From Pedobacter sp. BAL39 (lineage in GTDB: Bacteria; Bacteroidota; Bacteroidia; Sphingobacteriales; Sphingobacteriaceae), in assembly GCF_000170795.1 (NCBI RefSeq), contig NZ_ABCM01000006.1, forward strand, positions 62,001 to 126,000: DNA of 64,000 nucleotides, written 5' to 3'. The notes under the pieces are model-generated. The model was given only the letters and a program-made list of their open reading frames with translations. It was not told the DNA's origin and did not search any database. Each line of letters begins with the position of its first letter. Position 1 is the stretch's first letter. Below are positions 43,918 to 51,608 of this stretch, one piece after another. Both the position numbers and the translations under genes were made by a program.

Positions 43918-43950
43918 TTTTTAATCAGTCTAAATAAGCATACAAATATG
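43918..43950 (-). promoter_or_regulatory. Shared promoter/operator element of the HmuY operon
   Basis: On the minus strand it reads a -7-like box CATATTTG (43943-43950), then TATGC and TTATTTAGACTGATTAA. The same sequence, with one base less between the parts, occurs at 48176-48207 before the TonB receptor gene. The block after the -7 box overlaps the expected transcription start, where a repressor would act. The start codon is 58 bp downstream. Confidence 0.75.
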
Positions 43951-44076
43951 TGCTTTTATATTCACAATAAAGCAACGGAAATGGGATTTTTTTTAACGAT
44001 TTCGGGATAAAACGATGTTTCTCGGGCGAGAATGAGCGTTAAAAAGAAATTATTTTTTTATTAAGGTAATCAAATT

Positions 44077-44110
44077 AAGTATAAATAGCTTCTAGCGACT
44101 ATTTATACTT
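44077..44110. terminator. Hairpin after the AraC gene
   Basis: AAGTATAAATAG and CTATTTATACTT form a perfect 12-bp stem with a 10-nt loop, 16 bp past the AraC stop. No clean T run follows on the minus strand, so efficiency is uncertain. Confidence 0.6.
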
Positions 44111-44125
44111 ACTGATATTGAAAAA

Positions 44126-45121
44126 CTAATCTTCGTCAGATTTTATTTCACTTGGCAGAATACCGAAGTACCTTTTGAAGGCATCAGTAAGGTGACTTTG
44201 ATGGTTAAACCCAACAGCCACGGCGACCTGTCCGATGCTTTTCCGCTCCTCAAGAATCAACCTCCGCGCCTCCTCCATCCTGAGCCTGGTTACATAACCG
44301 TAAATCGTAGTGCCGTAATATTCTTTGAATCCTCTTTTCAGCTTAAATTCATTGAGACCGATCTGCTTTGACAGTTCAATGATGGTCGGAGGATAAGTAT
44401 AACCTTTATCCAGAATCTCGCGCGCGTTTTCAATCTTTTTCAGGTCATCCTGTTTGATCAGGTACTTCTCTACCTCAACACCCGATTGCATTTGCTCAAG
44501 CTGGAGCATCAATAGCTCCAAAATCTTAGACTCAGTATGCAATCTTTTCAGCTCACCGGTACGCTTACACTCGCAGATATCATTGATCACCCTTTTCATC
44601 TCAGTTGTCACAGGGAGGTCCTTTGCAGCAAAAGAGGTATATTTTCCCTTCAGAATCTCCCTTACAAAATCGGTATGCAGCAGAGAATGCTGGTCAATCA
44701 AATGAAAATAATAGGCTTTTGATAAAACAAGGAGAAAATATTTATATTCAATATCAGGCATCATCGGGTACTTACCTTTGATAGATGGGATATAACGGAT
44801 GTTGTGCCGGCTCCCAATCCGACGTGGATTTTTACCAAAATCCTTGTCCGCGACAGTGCTGCTACCATAGAAGATAAACTGCGAGGTGATCGTCTCTCCT
44901 TCCACTTCCGAAAGCACCTTAACATGCTCACTGAATTGCATCGTCGAATGAACAAGAAAAAGTCCACCTGTACTCAGCTGGTAGTTGATCAGCTTCTGGG
45001 CAGGGAGACTTTTTATATTTACATGCTTTTCAGACAATGGTGTTTTCGACGTGTATATTTCCGGGAGTTCCTCTATAAATAACCACTCATCCGATCCTTC
45101 AATTTTGGATTTTATTTTCAT
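44126..45121 (-). CDS. AraC/PchR-type transcription regulator
   Basis: The protein has 331 residues. The C-terminal 100 residues contain two helix-turn-helix motifs (IIELSKQIGLNEFKLKRGF, then SIGQVAVAVGFNHQSHLTDA) typical of AraC proteins. The first is of the PchR type that responds to iron chelates in other bacteria. The N-terminal part is a non-cupin-like ligand domain with no recognised motif. It is encoded 15 bp after the heme oxygenase gene in a heme-uptake region, so heme or a siderophore is a likely ligand. That is inference. Confidence 0.92.
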   Translation of the reverse strand: MKIKSKIEGSDEWLFIEELPEIYTSKTPLSEKHVNIKSLPAQKLINYQLSTGGLFLVHSTMQFSEHVKVLSEVEGETITSQFIFYGSSTVADKDFGKNPRRIGSRHNIRYIPSIKGKYPMMPDIEYKYFLLVLSKAYYFHLIDQHSLLHTDFVREILKGKYTSFAAKDLPVTTEMKRVINDICECKRTGELKRLHTESKILELLMLQLEQMQSGVEVEKYLIKQDDLKKIENAREILDKGYTYPPTIIELSKQIGLNEFKLKRGFKEYYGTTIYGYVTRLRMEEARRLILEERKSIGQVAVAVGFNHQSHLTDAFKRYFGILPSEIKSDED

Positions 45122-45136
45122 GTAAATTTGTAGCGT

Positions 45137-45700
45137 CTAACTGACAACGGACACAGGTCCGAATACTTCAGAAAAATGAGAAAAAGTATCATTCGCGGAC
45201 TGAATAGCAATTGCCTCTTCAGTTTCCGTACCTGCCTGTGCATTCATAACACCCACAAAGGTGCCCCACTTTTGCCCTGTCGCTTCTCCATATCCCGAAA
45301 AGAATGAAACTCCCTTGGTAATTCCGCCCTTCTCCAGCATTTTTACAATGATCGGCCCACCCATAATTGAACCTTCCATTACATATAATGCGCCAAGGGC
45401 TTGCAATATGTTAGTGATTTCAGGCACCGTAGTGTCCGGCAACCCGTGAACATCAGCACCAAGCTCTTCAATATCACGTTTTAGGTAAGCTGAATTCCTT
45501 CTCTCCTGATAATCCGGCAACAGTTCTGTTGTAATAAAGGGAGAAATGGCCTGCTCAACATGATTAAAATACGCATAGAAATGCTTCAGGAAGTCAGCAT
45601 AACCAGCATCGCTGCGGATGTCCTTTAACTTCTTAACTACTTTTTTTTCCAGTTCTAGGTGCGCTTCTTTTGTAGCGTCTTTAATTGAGGTACTTAGCAT
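45137..45700 (-). CDS. Heme oxygenase (biliverdin-producing)
   Basis: The protein has 187 residues. The N-terminal helix DATKEAHLELEKKVVKKL has H14 at the position of the proximal heme ligand. The distal helix region GYGEATGQKWGTFVGVMNA has the Gly-rich kink of the HO-1/HmuO fold. ALYVMEGSIMGGPIIVKML is the other family segment. It opens heme to biliverdin, CO and iron. It is in one operon with the AraC regulator, and a Fur-box-like sequence lies upstream. Confidence 0.93.
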   Translation of the reverse strand: MLSTSIKDATKEAHLELEKKVVKKLKDIRSDAGYADFLKHFYAYFNHVEQAISPFITTELLPDYQERRNSAYLKRDIEELGADVHGLPDTTVPEITNILQALGALYVMEGSIMGGPIIVKMLEKGGITKGVSFFSGYGEATGQKWGTFVGVMNAQAGTETEEAIAIQSANDTFSHFSEVFGPVSVVS

Positions 45701-45746
45701 ATCATTATAGTTTTATGTGTAATTCTTTTTTTATATTTTAGGGATG

Positions 45747-45765
45747 TCTTACGACAATCATTATC
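45747..45765. promoter_or_regulatory. Fur-box-like site upstream of heme oxygenase
   Basis: 14 of 19 positions match the Fur consensus, with the right half AATCATTATC perfect and the left half weak. It is 47-65 bp before the heme oxygenase start. Confidence 0.45.
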
Positions 45766-45791
45766 AAAAAGCCAATCCCGATTCTTTTACA

Positions 45792-48158
45792 TCAATCTTT
45801 AAAAAAGCGCCAGCTCAGCCCTGCTAAAATAGCCCTTCCTTGTTGGGCAGGCATCAACTGATCCCGATAATTAAACAAGTTATCTGCCGTCATCTGAACC
45901 TGTAAATGTTTGTTTGACAACGTCTTTTGCAAAGCAACATTGAACAGAAAGTAGCTACTCACAAACTTGTCATAACGATCCAGGAAATTGTTTGCCCTGT
46001 TGTCCTCCATAAAGCCATACTTGCTCCTGTAATTTATCCTGAACGAACCTGTAATACCTGTATGTACATGATCATAGGCTACCTTTAGATTAGCCATGTG
46101 CCTCGATCTGTTACTCATGCCGAAATAATCAGCCCTCACAGAACGTCTTACACTCCTGCTCGGAACATCATAAAATTCAGCATATAAGCCGGTACCATTT
46201 TTTATAGAATCCACAACACCTTTGTCGATTGCATATAACAACTGGTAACCGGCTGAGAGGCTTAATGATTTTGTTGCAGCCCAGTTTATACCGACTTCCG
46301 CCCCGGTGATAAATGCCTTTGCAACATTGAAATAAGTATACACCTGTTGTCCATTTTCCTTTTGGGCCACGGGTTCAGAATTGATAAAGTTTCTTACATC
46401 ATTATAAAACACATTAACATCCATCTTGATGTTCTTCAGTGGCTTAAGAATGAAACCCGCATTGTAGTTGACCGACCGTTCCGGCTTCAGCTGCCCTACC
46501 CGATTTGAAATGACCGAAACTCCCGTAATCTGCCCGGTGGATATAAGATATGCTATTTCACGGTCAAATTCCTCCGACCCAATCACTGTATATCCCGTCT
46601 GGGCATTGGTAAAAACGAGATAGAGTTGCTGAAAATTCGGTGTTTTAAATCCAGTACCTACGGCTGCGCGAAATGTCAGATAGTCGGCTGCTTTATAATT
46701 CAACCCCAGACTCGGGTTCAACTTGGCCCCATATTTATTGTGGTGGTCAAATCTCGCTCCACCCGTCAGGTCGATTTTATTGGTAAGGTTAAGCTGCCCC
46801 TGTGCATAAACAAAGGTATTCGACATGTCCTTCCTTCCCGTATAAGATGAATGATCCAGCAATTCATATGCGCCGCCGGCTCCTGCAGTCATCTCCAGCA
46901 AATCTCCAATACTACGGGCCGCCTGAACCTCAACACGATGCAGATATTGCTTAAAACGGCTTCCCGGCATCACCTCATTGGTACTGAGGTCAGTGATGTC
47001 CTGAGCTGTCTGATATCTCGTCAGATAATATTGTGTCTTTAGGCGCGTCCCATCTTTAAAAATATTATTCAATGATACAGAGCCGTTAAGATCGTATTCA
47101 TCCATGATATCCTTCGTCGGCCGCACCCCAAAAGACATCTCATTGGTAGAATGACGTGTATTATACCTGCCATTCATACTCAATGTACTCCGCTCGGCAA
47201 GCAGGTACCGCCCCCTTCCTTGAAAAGCAAAGCTATTGAAGGGAGGAGCCGTTTTTCCTTCCTGAAGAAAAGGATTGGAATTGAACCCATCAGTACGGTA
47301 ATAATTCGCAGAAAGGTTTACCGACCCTCGCTTACCCGCAAACGGAGTCTCTCCTTCTAATGTAGCATCCAACATATTAAAGCTGCCATACCGAACCGCA
47401 GCCCTACCTTGTGCTGCTGCTACATTTTTCCGCGTGACAATATTGATGACGCCGGCCAGCGCCTCGCTTCCAAACAGACAGGACGAAGCTCCTTTAATGA
47501 TTTCTATCCTTTCAATATTAGAAACAGTAATCCTCGACAAATCGAAATTTCCATTATTCCTTCCTACCATCGGTTGCCCGTCAATCATGATCATCGTATA
47601 ACCACTGTCAAATCCCTGCATTTGCAACCCCACAGCACGGTTCCCCGAACCAATATCGTTAACAATGGCAAGACCGGTCTGCTCTTTTAACACCTCATCT
47701 AAACGTCTGCTGCCCATTTTTTCTATCTCATCCCTGGTGATTACCAAACTGGGCATCGTCGTTTTTGTCATGTCAATGAAGTTATCTGGATTTCCATGAA
47801 CGCCATTTACATTTACTTCTTTAAGAGATTTATCCTGATGTATCAACCGGATAACCAAGGTATTTTTGCTTCCCGGTACAATGTCTACTTCCCGACTGTA
47901 GATGGCAAATCCGATGGCGTCAACACGCAGGGTATAGGTTCCGGTATACAATCCCTCAATCGTAAATGCTCCGTTTTTGTCTGTCAATGCACGCTTTCTG
48001 TCTGGATCCACTGTTACAGTAATACCTGACAGAGGTTTATCATGCTCATCATATACGATACCTGTTAACTTTTCTTTGCCATTCAAGCCATAAGCCGAAT
48101 ACACAACAAGAAAAAACAACACCAGTAAATAATACCTTTTATAAGGATAATCGTACAT
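45792..48158 (-). CDS. TonB-dependent heme/iron receptor
   Basis: A 788-residue outer membrane receptor. It has a signal peptide (about 1-25), a carboxypeptidase-regulatory-like domain (28-115: LTGIVYDEHDKPLSGITVTV and FTIEGLYTGTYTLRV), a plug (GSRRLDEVLKEQTGLAIVND, IERIEIIKGASSCLFGSEAL, GVINIVTR) and a 22-strand barrel ending in an aromatic residue pattern (GLSWRFFKD). Plug and barrel resemble HmuR/BtuB-type receptors that import heme. Context (heme oxygenase, HmuY paralogues, hmuTUV) supports heme as substrate. It has the same promoter element as the HmuY operon. Confidence 0.93.
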   Translation of the reverse strand: MYDYPYKRYYLLVLFFLVVYSAYGLNGKEKLTGIVYDEHDKPLSGITVTVDPDRKRALTDKNGAFTIEGLYTGTYTLRVDAIGFAIYSREVDIVPGSKNTLVIRLIHQDKSLKEVNVNGVHGNPDNFIDMTKTTMPSLVITRDEIEKMGSRRLDEVLKEQTGLAIVNDIGSGNRAVGLQMQGFDSGYTMIMIDGQPMVGRNNGNFDLSRITVSNIERIEIIKGASSCLFGSEALAGVINIVTRKNVAAAQGRAAVRYGSFNMLDATLEGETPFAGKRGSVNLSANYYRTDGFNSNPFLQEGKTAPPFNSFAFQGRGRYLLAERSTLSMNGRYNTRHSTNEMSFGVRPTKDIMDEYDLNGSVSLNNIFKDGTRLKTQYYLTRYQTAQDITDLSTNEVMPGSRFKQYLHRVEVQAARSIGDLLEMTAGAGGAYELLDHSSYTGRKDMSNTFVYAQGQLNLTNKIDLTGGARFDHHNKYGAKLNPSLGLNYKAADYLTFRAAVGTGFKTPNFQQLYLVFTNAQTGYTVIGSEEFDREIAYLISTGQITGVSVISNRVGQLKPERSVNYNAGFILKPLKNIKMDVNVFYNDVRNFINSEPVAQKENGQQVYTYFNVAKAFITGAEVGINWAATKSLSLSAGYQLLYAIDKGVVDSIKNGTGLYAEFYDVPSRSVRRSVRADYFGMSNRSRHMANLKVAYDHVHTGITGSFRINYRSKYGFMEDNRANNFLDRYDKFVSSYFLFNVALQKTLSNKHLQVQMTADNLFNYRDQLMPAQQGRAILAGLSWRFFKD

Positions 48159-48175
48159 TTAAAAATAGTTAATAG

Positions 48176-48207
48176 TTTTTAATCAGTCTAAATAAGATAC
48201 AAATATG
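48176..48207 (-). promoter_or_regulatory. Shared promoter/operator element of the TonB receptor gene
   Basis: On the minus strand: CATATTTG (48200-48207), TATC, then TTATTTAGACTGATTAA, only 18 bp from the receptor start. It is nearly identical to 43918-43950. Confidence 0.75.
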
Positions 48208-48448
48208 CTGAGATAAACTAATAATCAGGCAACGCAGAGCGGATTTTATTTGGCTTTTTCGGGATAGATTTTACGCAATCGGGATAAAAACAAACATATA
48301 AGGGTGTTATCCATTGGTAAAAACATCTTTGACACTAAAAGACAAAATGCTATAAAACAGCACATTAAATAAACACATGATTCTAAAATATAGGATAACA
48401 CAATTAGCAAAATCAAACCATACCAATACCGACAATTCAAACAAACTA
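48208..48448. other. AT-rich divergent intergenic region without a gene
   Basis: Between the receptor and hmuT promoters. Short frames on both strands lack ribosome binding sites and protein-like patterns. It probably holds upstream regulatory sequence for both genes. Confidence 0.4.
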
Positions 48449-48479
48449 TTTGGAATCAATATAATTAAGCCTTCCTTTG
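48449..48479 (+). promoter_or_regulatory. Bacteroidota-type promoter of hmuTUV
   Basis: TTTG (48449-48452), a 19-bp spacer, then TTCCTTTG (48472-48479, one mismatch to TAnnTTTG). The spacing fits the -33/-7 consensus. An ATCAATCT-TATAAAA block at 48497-48510 weakly resembles the shared element of the receptor promoter. Confidence 0.6.
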
Positions 48480-48512
48480 TATGCTCAAACCACGTCATCA
48501 ATCTTATAAAAA

Positions 48513-49343
48513 ATGATCAGAAAGATATATGCCATTCTAATTTTAATATGCTGCTACGTTAGTGTATCCGCTATTGCGCCCAAAAGAATCATCACACTGA
48601 GCGCCGCACTCACCGAAACCGTCGACGCCCTGGGCTTTGGCATTCAGATTGTCGCTGTAGACGTCACCAGCATCTATCCGGCATATGCTGCTAAATTGCC
48701 CAGAGTAAGTCAGAATCGCGTACTTTCTGCTGAAGGAATCATTTCTTTTTCACCGGATTTAGTACTTGCTCCAGAAGGAGACATCTCAAAAGCGATGGCA
48801 TTTCAGCTCAAATCAGCAGGAATTAAGCTCATCACGATCAAACAGGAATATTCAACAAAAGGGGCTTCTAATTTCGTCAGATCCGTCGCAGCGGCACTTG
48901 ACGTTAAACCTAAAGGGGAAACCTTGGTTAAGAAGCTCGAAACAGAACTTGTCCAGGCAGTTGCTACCGTAAAAAAAAATCCAAAACACCCTAAAGTCAT
49001 GTTCGTTTATGCCCGTGGAACAGGAACGATGATGGTTGCAGGGAAAGAGACCAACATGGATGCCATCATTACCCTCTCTGGTGGCAGAAATGCAGCACAG
49101 GGTTTTACAAAATATAAACCTTATACGACTGAAGCATTGGTAAATGCAAATCCCGATATCATCCTCATGTTTGACTTTGGTTACAAAAGCCTAGGTGGCA
49201 TCAGCAGTATCCTCAAGATGCCTGGAGTAGGTCTCACCAATGCTGGAAAAAATAAAAAAATTGTACAAATGGATGGGGAGCTGCTGATAGGTTTTTCGGT
49301 CCGGCTGGCACAGGCCATAAAAGAACTGAATAGTAAATGGTAG
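48513..49343 (+). CDS. hmuT: Heme ABC transporter substrate-binding protein
   Basis: A 276-residue periplasmic binding protein with a signal peptide ending VSVSAIA. It shows the class III fold of iron/heme carriers: RIITLSAALTETVDALGFG, LPRVSQNRVLSAEGIISFSP, GTMMVAGKETNMDAIITLS and NPDIILMFDFGYKSLGG. Heme is assumed as ligand because of the operon with a FecCD-type permease and the heme genes upstream. It overlaps hmuU by 7 bp. Confidence 0.92.
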   Translation: MIRKIYAILILICCYVSVSAIAPKRIITLSAALTETVDALGFGIQIVAVDVTSIYPAYAAKLPRVSQNRVLSAEGIISFSPDLVLAPEGDISKAMAFQLKSAGIKLITIKQEYSTKGASNFVRSVAAALDVKPKGETLVKKLETELVQAVATVKKNPKHPKVMFVYARGTGTMMVAGKETNMDAIITLSGGRNAAQGFTKYKPYTTEALVNANPDIILMFDFGYKSLGGISSILKMPGVGLTNAGKNKKIVQMDGELLIGFSVRLAQAIKELNSKW

Positions 49344-50383
49344 CAAAAAAAGTAACACTTTATCTGCTTTTGATCCTCGCCCTGTTCCTGGCGGCAGCTT
49401 TCTCAACAGGTCTCGGGGCAGTAAAAATCCCAATACAGGAAGTTTTCCTCATCCTGGTAAAAAAAATAGGACTATTTCCGGATGAAGCTGTATCGGCACA
49501 ACATGAAGCGGTAATGCAAATTGTGCGTATACCACGTGTGCTTCTCGGACTGCTTGTAGGTGCAGCATTGGGCATCTCCGGAACGGCAATACAAGGCATC
49601 TTCCGAAACCCACTTGCAGAACCAGGACTGATTGGTATTTCTGCAGGCGCTTCCCTTATGGCTGTTGTCATCATCGTTCTGGAAATGGCCTTATTCGCAG
49701 GACTCAGCAATTTACTTGGTTATTATATGCTTGCATTTGGTGCTTTTGCCGGTGCGGGAATTGCAGCCATTGTCGTTTATCAGATCTCCAGAACAGACGG
49801 CAAATCCAACGTTGCGACAATGCTGCTGGCCGGAATCGCCATCAATGCACTTGCCGGCGCGCTGACCGGACTCATCACCTACCTGGCAGATGACCAACAG
49901 CTACGCAACATCACATTCTGGATGCTGGGCAGTTTGGCTGGTGCCACATGGGAAATCGTCTTTGCTGTCCTGCCCTTTATCATGATCCCTGTTTTGATAC
50001 TACCCCATATGGGAAAAGCGTTGAATGCCTTCTCACTTGGCGAAACTCAGGCCAATCAACTGGGCCTGCGTGTGCATCACGTCAAGAGAAATGTAGTCAT
50101 CCTGGCTACAATGGCCGTTGGCGCCTCTGTAGCTGTGTCCGGGATCATCGGCTTCGTGGGCCTACTCGTTCCACATACCATCCGACTGATGGTCGGTGTC
50201 GATAATAAACATGTACTTCCTGCATCCGCACTGCTCGGCGCACTAATGCTGACGCTGGCAGACATGTTATGCAGAACCATTATTGCGCCTATCGAATTGC
50301 CAATAGGTGTCATTACCGCGTTGCTAGGCACACCTCTTTTCCTCTACATATTAATCAAAGACAAGAAAAAACTCGTTTTATAA
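49337..50383 (+). CDS. hmuU: Heme ABC transporter permease (FecCD family)
   Basis: A 348-residue inner membrane protein with about ten helices. The family motifs are ALGISGTAIQGIFRNPLAEP, a GISAGASL segment, and SGIIGFVGLLVPHTIRLMVG, the coupling region that contacts the ATPase. It forms the channel of the HmuTUV importer. Its start overlaps the hmuT end, and hmuV begins 3 bp after its stop. Confidence 0.95.
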   Translation: MVAKKVTLYLLLILALFLAAAFSTGLGAVKIPIQEVFLILVKKIGLFPDEAVSAQHEAVMQIVRIPRVLLGLLVGAALGISGTAIQGIFRNPLAEPGLIGISAGASLMAVVIIVLEMALFAGLSNLLGYYMLAFGAFAGAGIAAIVVYQISRTDGKSNVATMLLAGIAINALAGALTGLITYLADDQQLRNITFWMLGSLAGATWEIVFAVLPFIMIPVLILPHMGKALNAFSLGETQANQLGLRVHHVKRNVVILATMAVGASVAVSGIIGFVGLLVPHTIRLMVGVDNKHVLPASALLGALMLTLADMLCRTIIAPIELPIGVITALLGTPLFLYILIKDKKKLVL

Positions 50384-50385
50384 AC

Positions 50386-51183
50386 ATGCTGATCGCAGAT
50401 ACCCTAAGTTACATTGCAGGAAACCGGAGCCTTGTTAAAGATGTCTCCTTTAGCATCCGTCCTGGTGAGATGCTGGTGATTCTCGGTGCAAATGGTGCAG
50501 GGAAATCTACCCTGCTCCGCATGCTGAGTGGTGAAAAGAAACCGAGTAAGGGTAACATCAAACTGGATGACCTTGACCTGAACACTTACACGGATCCGCA
50601 ACTGGCACTTAAAAGGGCCGTGCTCAATCAGCAAAATATAGTCAGCATGGCCTTTAAAGTCCACGAAATTGTAATGATGGGCCGTTATCCACATTACAAG
50701 AATAATCCGGGCGACAATGACCAGATAATTGTATTACACGTGATGCAGCTTACAGGAGTGGACCAACTGTCCGAACGCTCCTACCTCAGTCTGTCGGGTG
50801 GCGAACAGCAACGTGTACAACTGGCTAGAATCCTTGCGCAAATATGGGATGTTCCTAACGCACTCCTCTTATTGGACGAACCGGTATCGGGATTGGACTT
50901 ACAATACCAGCAACAAACCCTTGCAATTGCAAAGGCATTATCAAAAAAAGATTTCATGGTCATCAGCGTGCTTCATGACATCAATCTGGCAGCACAATAT
51001 GCCGACCGGGTGTTGATGATGAAAAATGGGAGAAAGTGGTATGATGGTGCCCCTTCGGAAGTATTAAATACGAAAAACATCTACGAGGTTTTTGAAATCG
51101 AAGCCGATATCTTCACCAACCCAAAAACTTTAAAACCATTATTCATTCCCAAGAATACTACCGTAAACCTCCATACGTTTTAA
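50386..51183 (+). CDS. hmuV: Heme ABC transporter ATP-binding protein
   Basis: The 265-residue ATPase of the heme importer. Walker A is GANGAGKS, the signature LSGGEQQRVQLARIL, Walker B ALLLLDEPVSGLD and the H-loop VLHDINLA. I chose the ATG at 50386, 3 bp after the hmuU stop. An upstream ATG at 50269 is inside hmuU and gives a non-family N-terminus. It completes the hmuTUV operon. Confidence 0.95.
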   Translation: MLIADTLSYIAGNRSLVKDVSFSIRPGEMLVILGANGAGKSTLLRMLSGEKKPSKGNIKLDDLDLNTYTDPQLALKRAVLNQQNIVSMAFKVHEIVMMGRYPHYKNNPGDNDQIIVLHVMQLTGVDQLSERSYLSLSGGEQQRVQLARILAQIWDVPNALLLLDEPVSGLDLQYQQQTLAIAKALSKKDFMVISVLHDINLAAQYADRVLMMKNGRKWYDGAPSEVLNTKNIYEVFEIEADIFTNPKTLKPLFIPKNTTVNLHTF

Positions 51184-51402
51184 ACTGAAGAATGACAGCC
51201 TTATGCAATACCTTAACCTGAAATGCGCCACTAATACAGGGTCTAATATTTTAGATCCGAAATTTAATTTGCATCTTCGTATAGGTGGATCACACCGTGC
51301 ACAAATGATTTTTCAATTTTACGGCGAACGTCACCATGGTACTCCACAGTTGGAAAATTGGCGGCAAATATTAATCGATTCATTACTTTAAAATACTCTG
51401 CT

Positions 51403-51540
51403 ATGGAAGTTAATTCAACATCTGACAGAAAAGCTGCCATCATCAAATGGATAAAGCGTGTTGGTGTATGGGGATTTCTATTTTTTCTCATTAAAGGCCT
51501 GCTGTGGCTTGCCCTGGGCTACTGGGTATTTAAGAAATAA
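51403..51540 (+). CDS. Small single-span membrane protein
   Basis: 45 residues. A basic N-terminal part (SDRKAAIIKWIKRVG) is followed by one hydrophobic helix (about 22-42) and ends KK. The sequence up to 51402 shows no gene of its own. A terminator follows at once. Many Bacteroidota encode such 40-50 residue proteins; the function is unknown. Confidence 0.6.
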   Translation: MEVNSTSDRKAAIIKWIKRVGVWGFLFFLIKGLLWLALGYWVFKK

Positions 51541-51543
51541 TAA

Positions 51544-51580
51544 AAAATCGGCCACCAAAAATTAGCTGAGGGCCGATTTT
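51544..51580. terminator. Bidirectional terminator between the small gene and alaS
   Basis: AAAATCGGCC and GGCCGATTTT form a perfect 10-bp stem with a 17-nt loop, flanked by A and T runs. Confidence 0.85.
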
Positions 51581-51608
51581 GTCTTCTAATATGATCAGCA
51601 GCGCATTG

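Noticed and set aside
48246..48562. Short open frames on both strands in the receptor-hmuT intergenic region
   Set aside because: AT-rich sequence with chance frames; the stretch is explained by divergent promoters.
51239..51258. Imperfect palindrome GGTCTAATATTTTAGATCC as an iron-regulator box
   Set aside because: Position after hmuV has no clear promoter function and the match to known iron boxes is weak.
51203..51391. A 62-codon open frame between hmuV and the small membrane gene
   Set aside because: No ribosome binding site, no protein-like composition, and the small gene at 51403 has the better signal.
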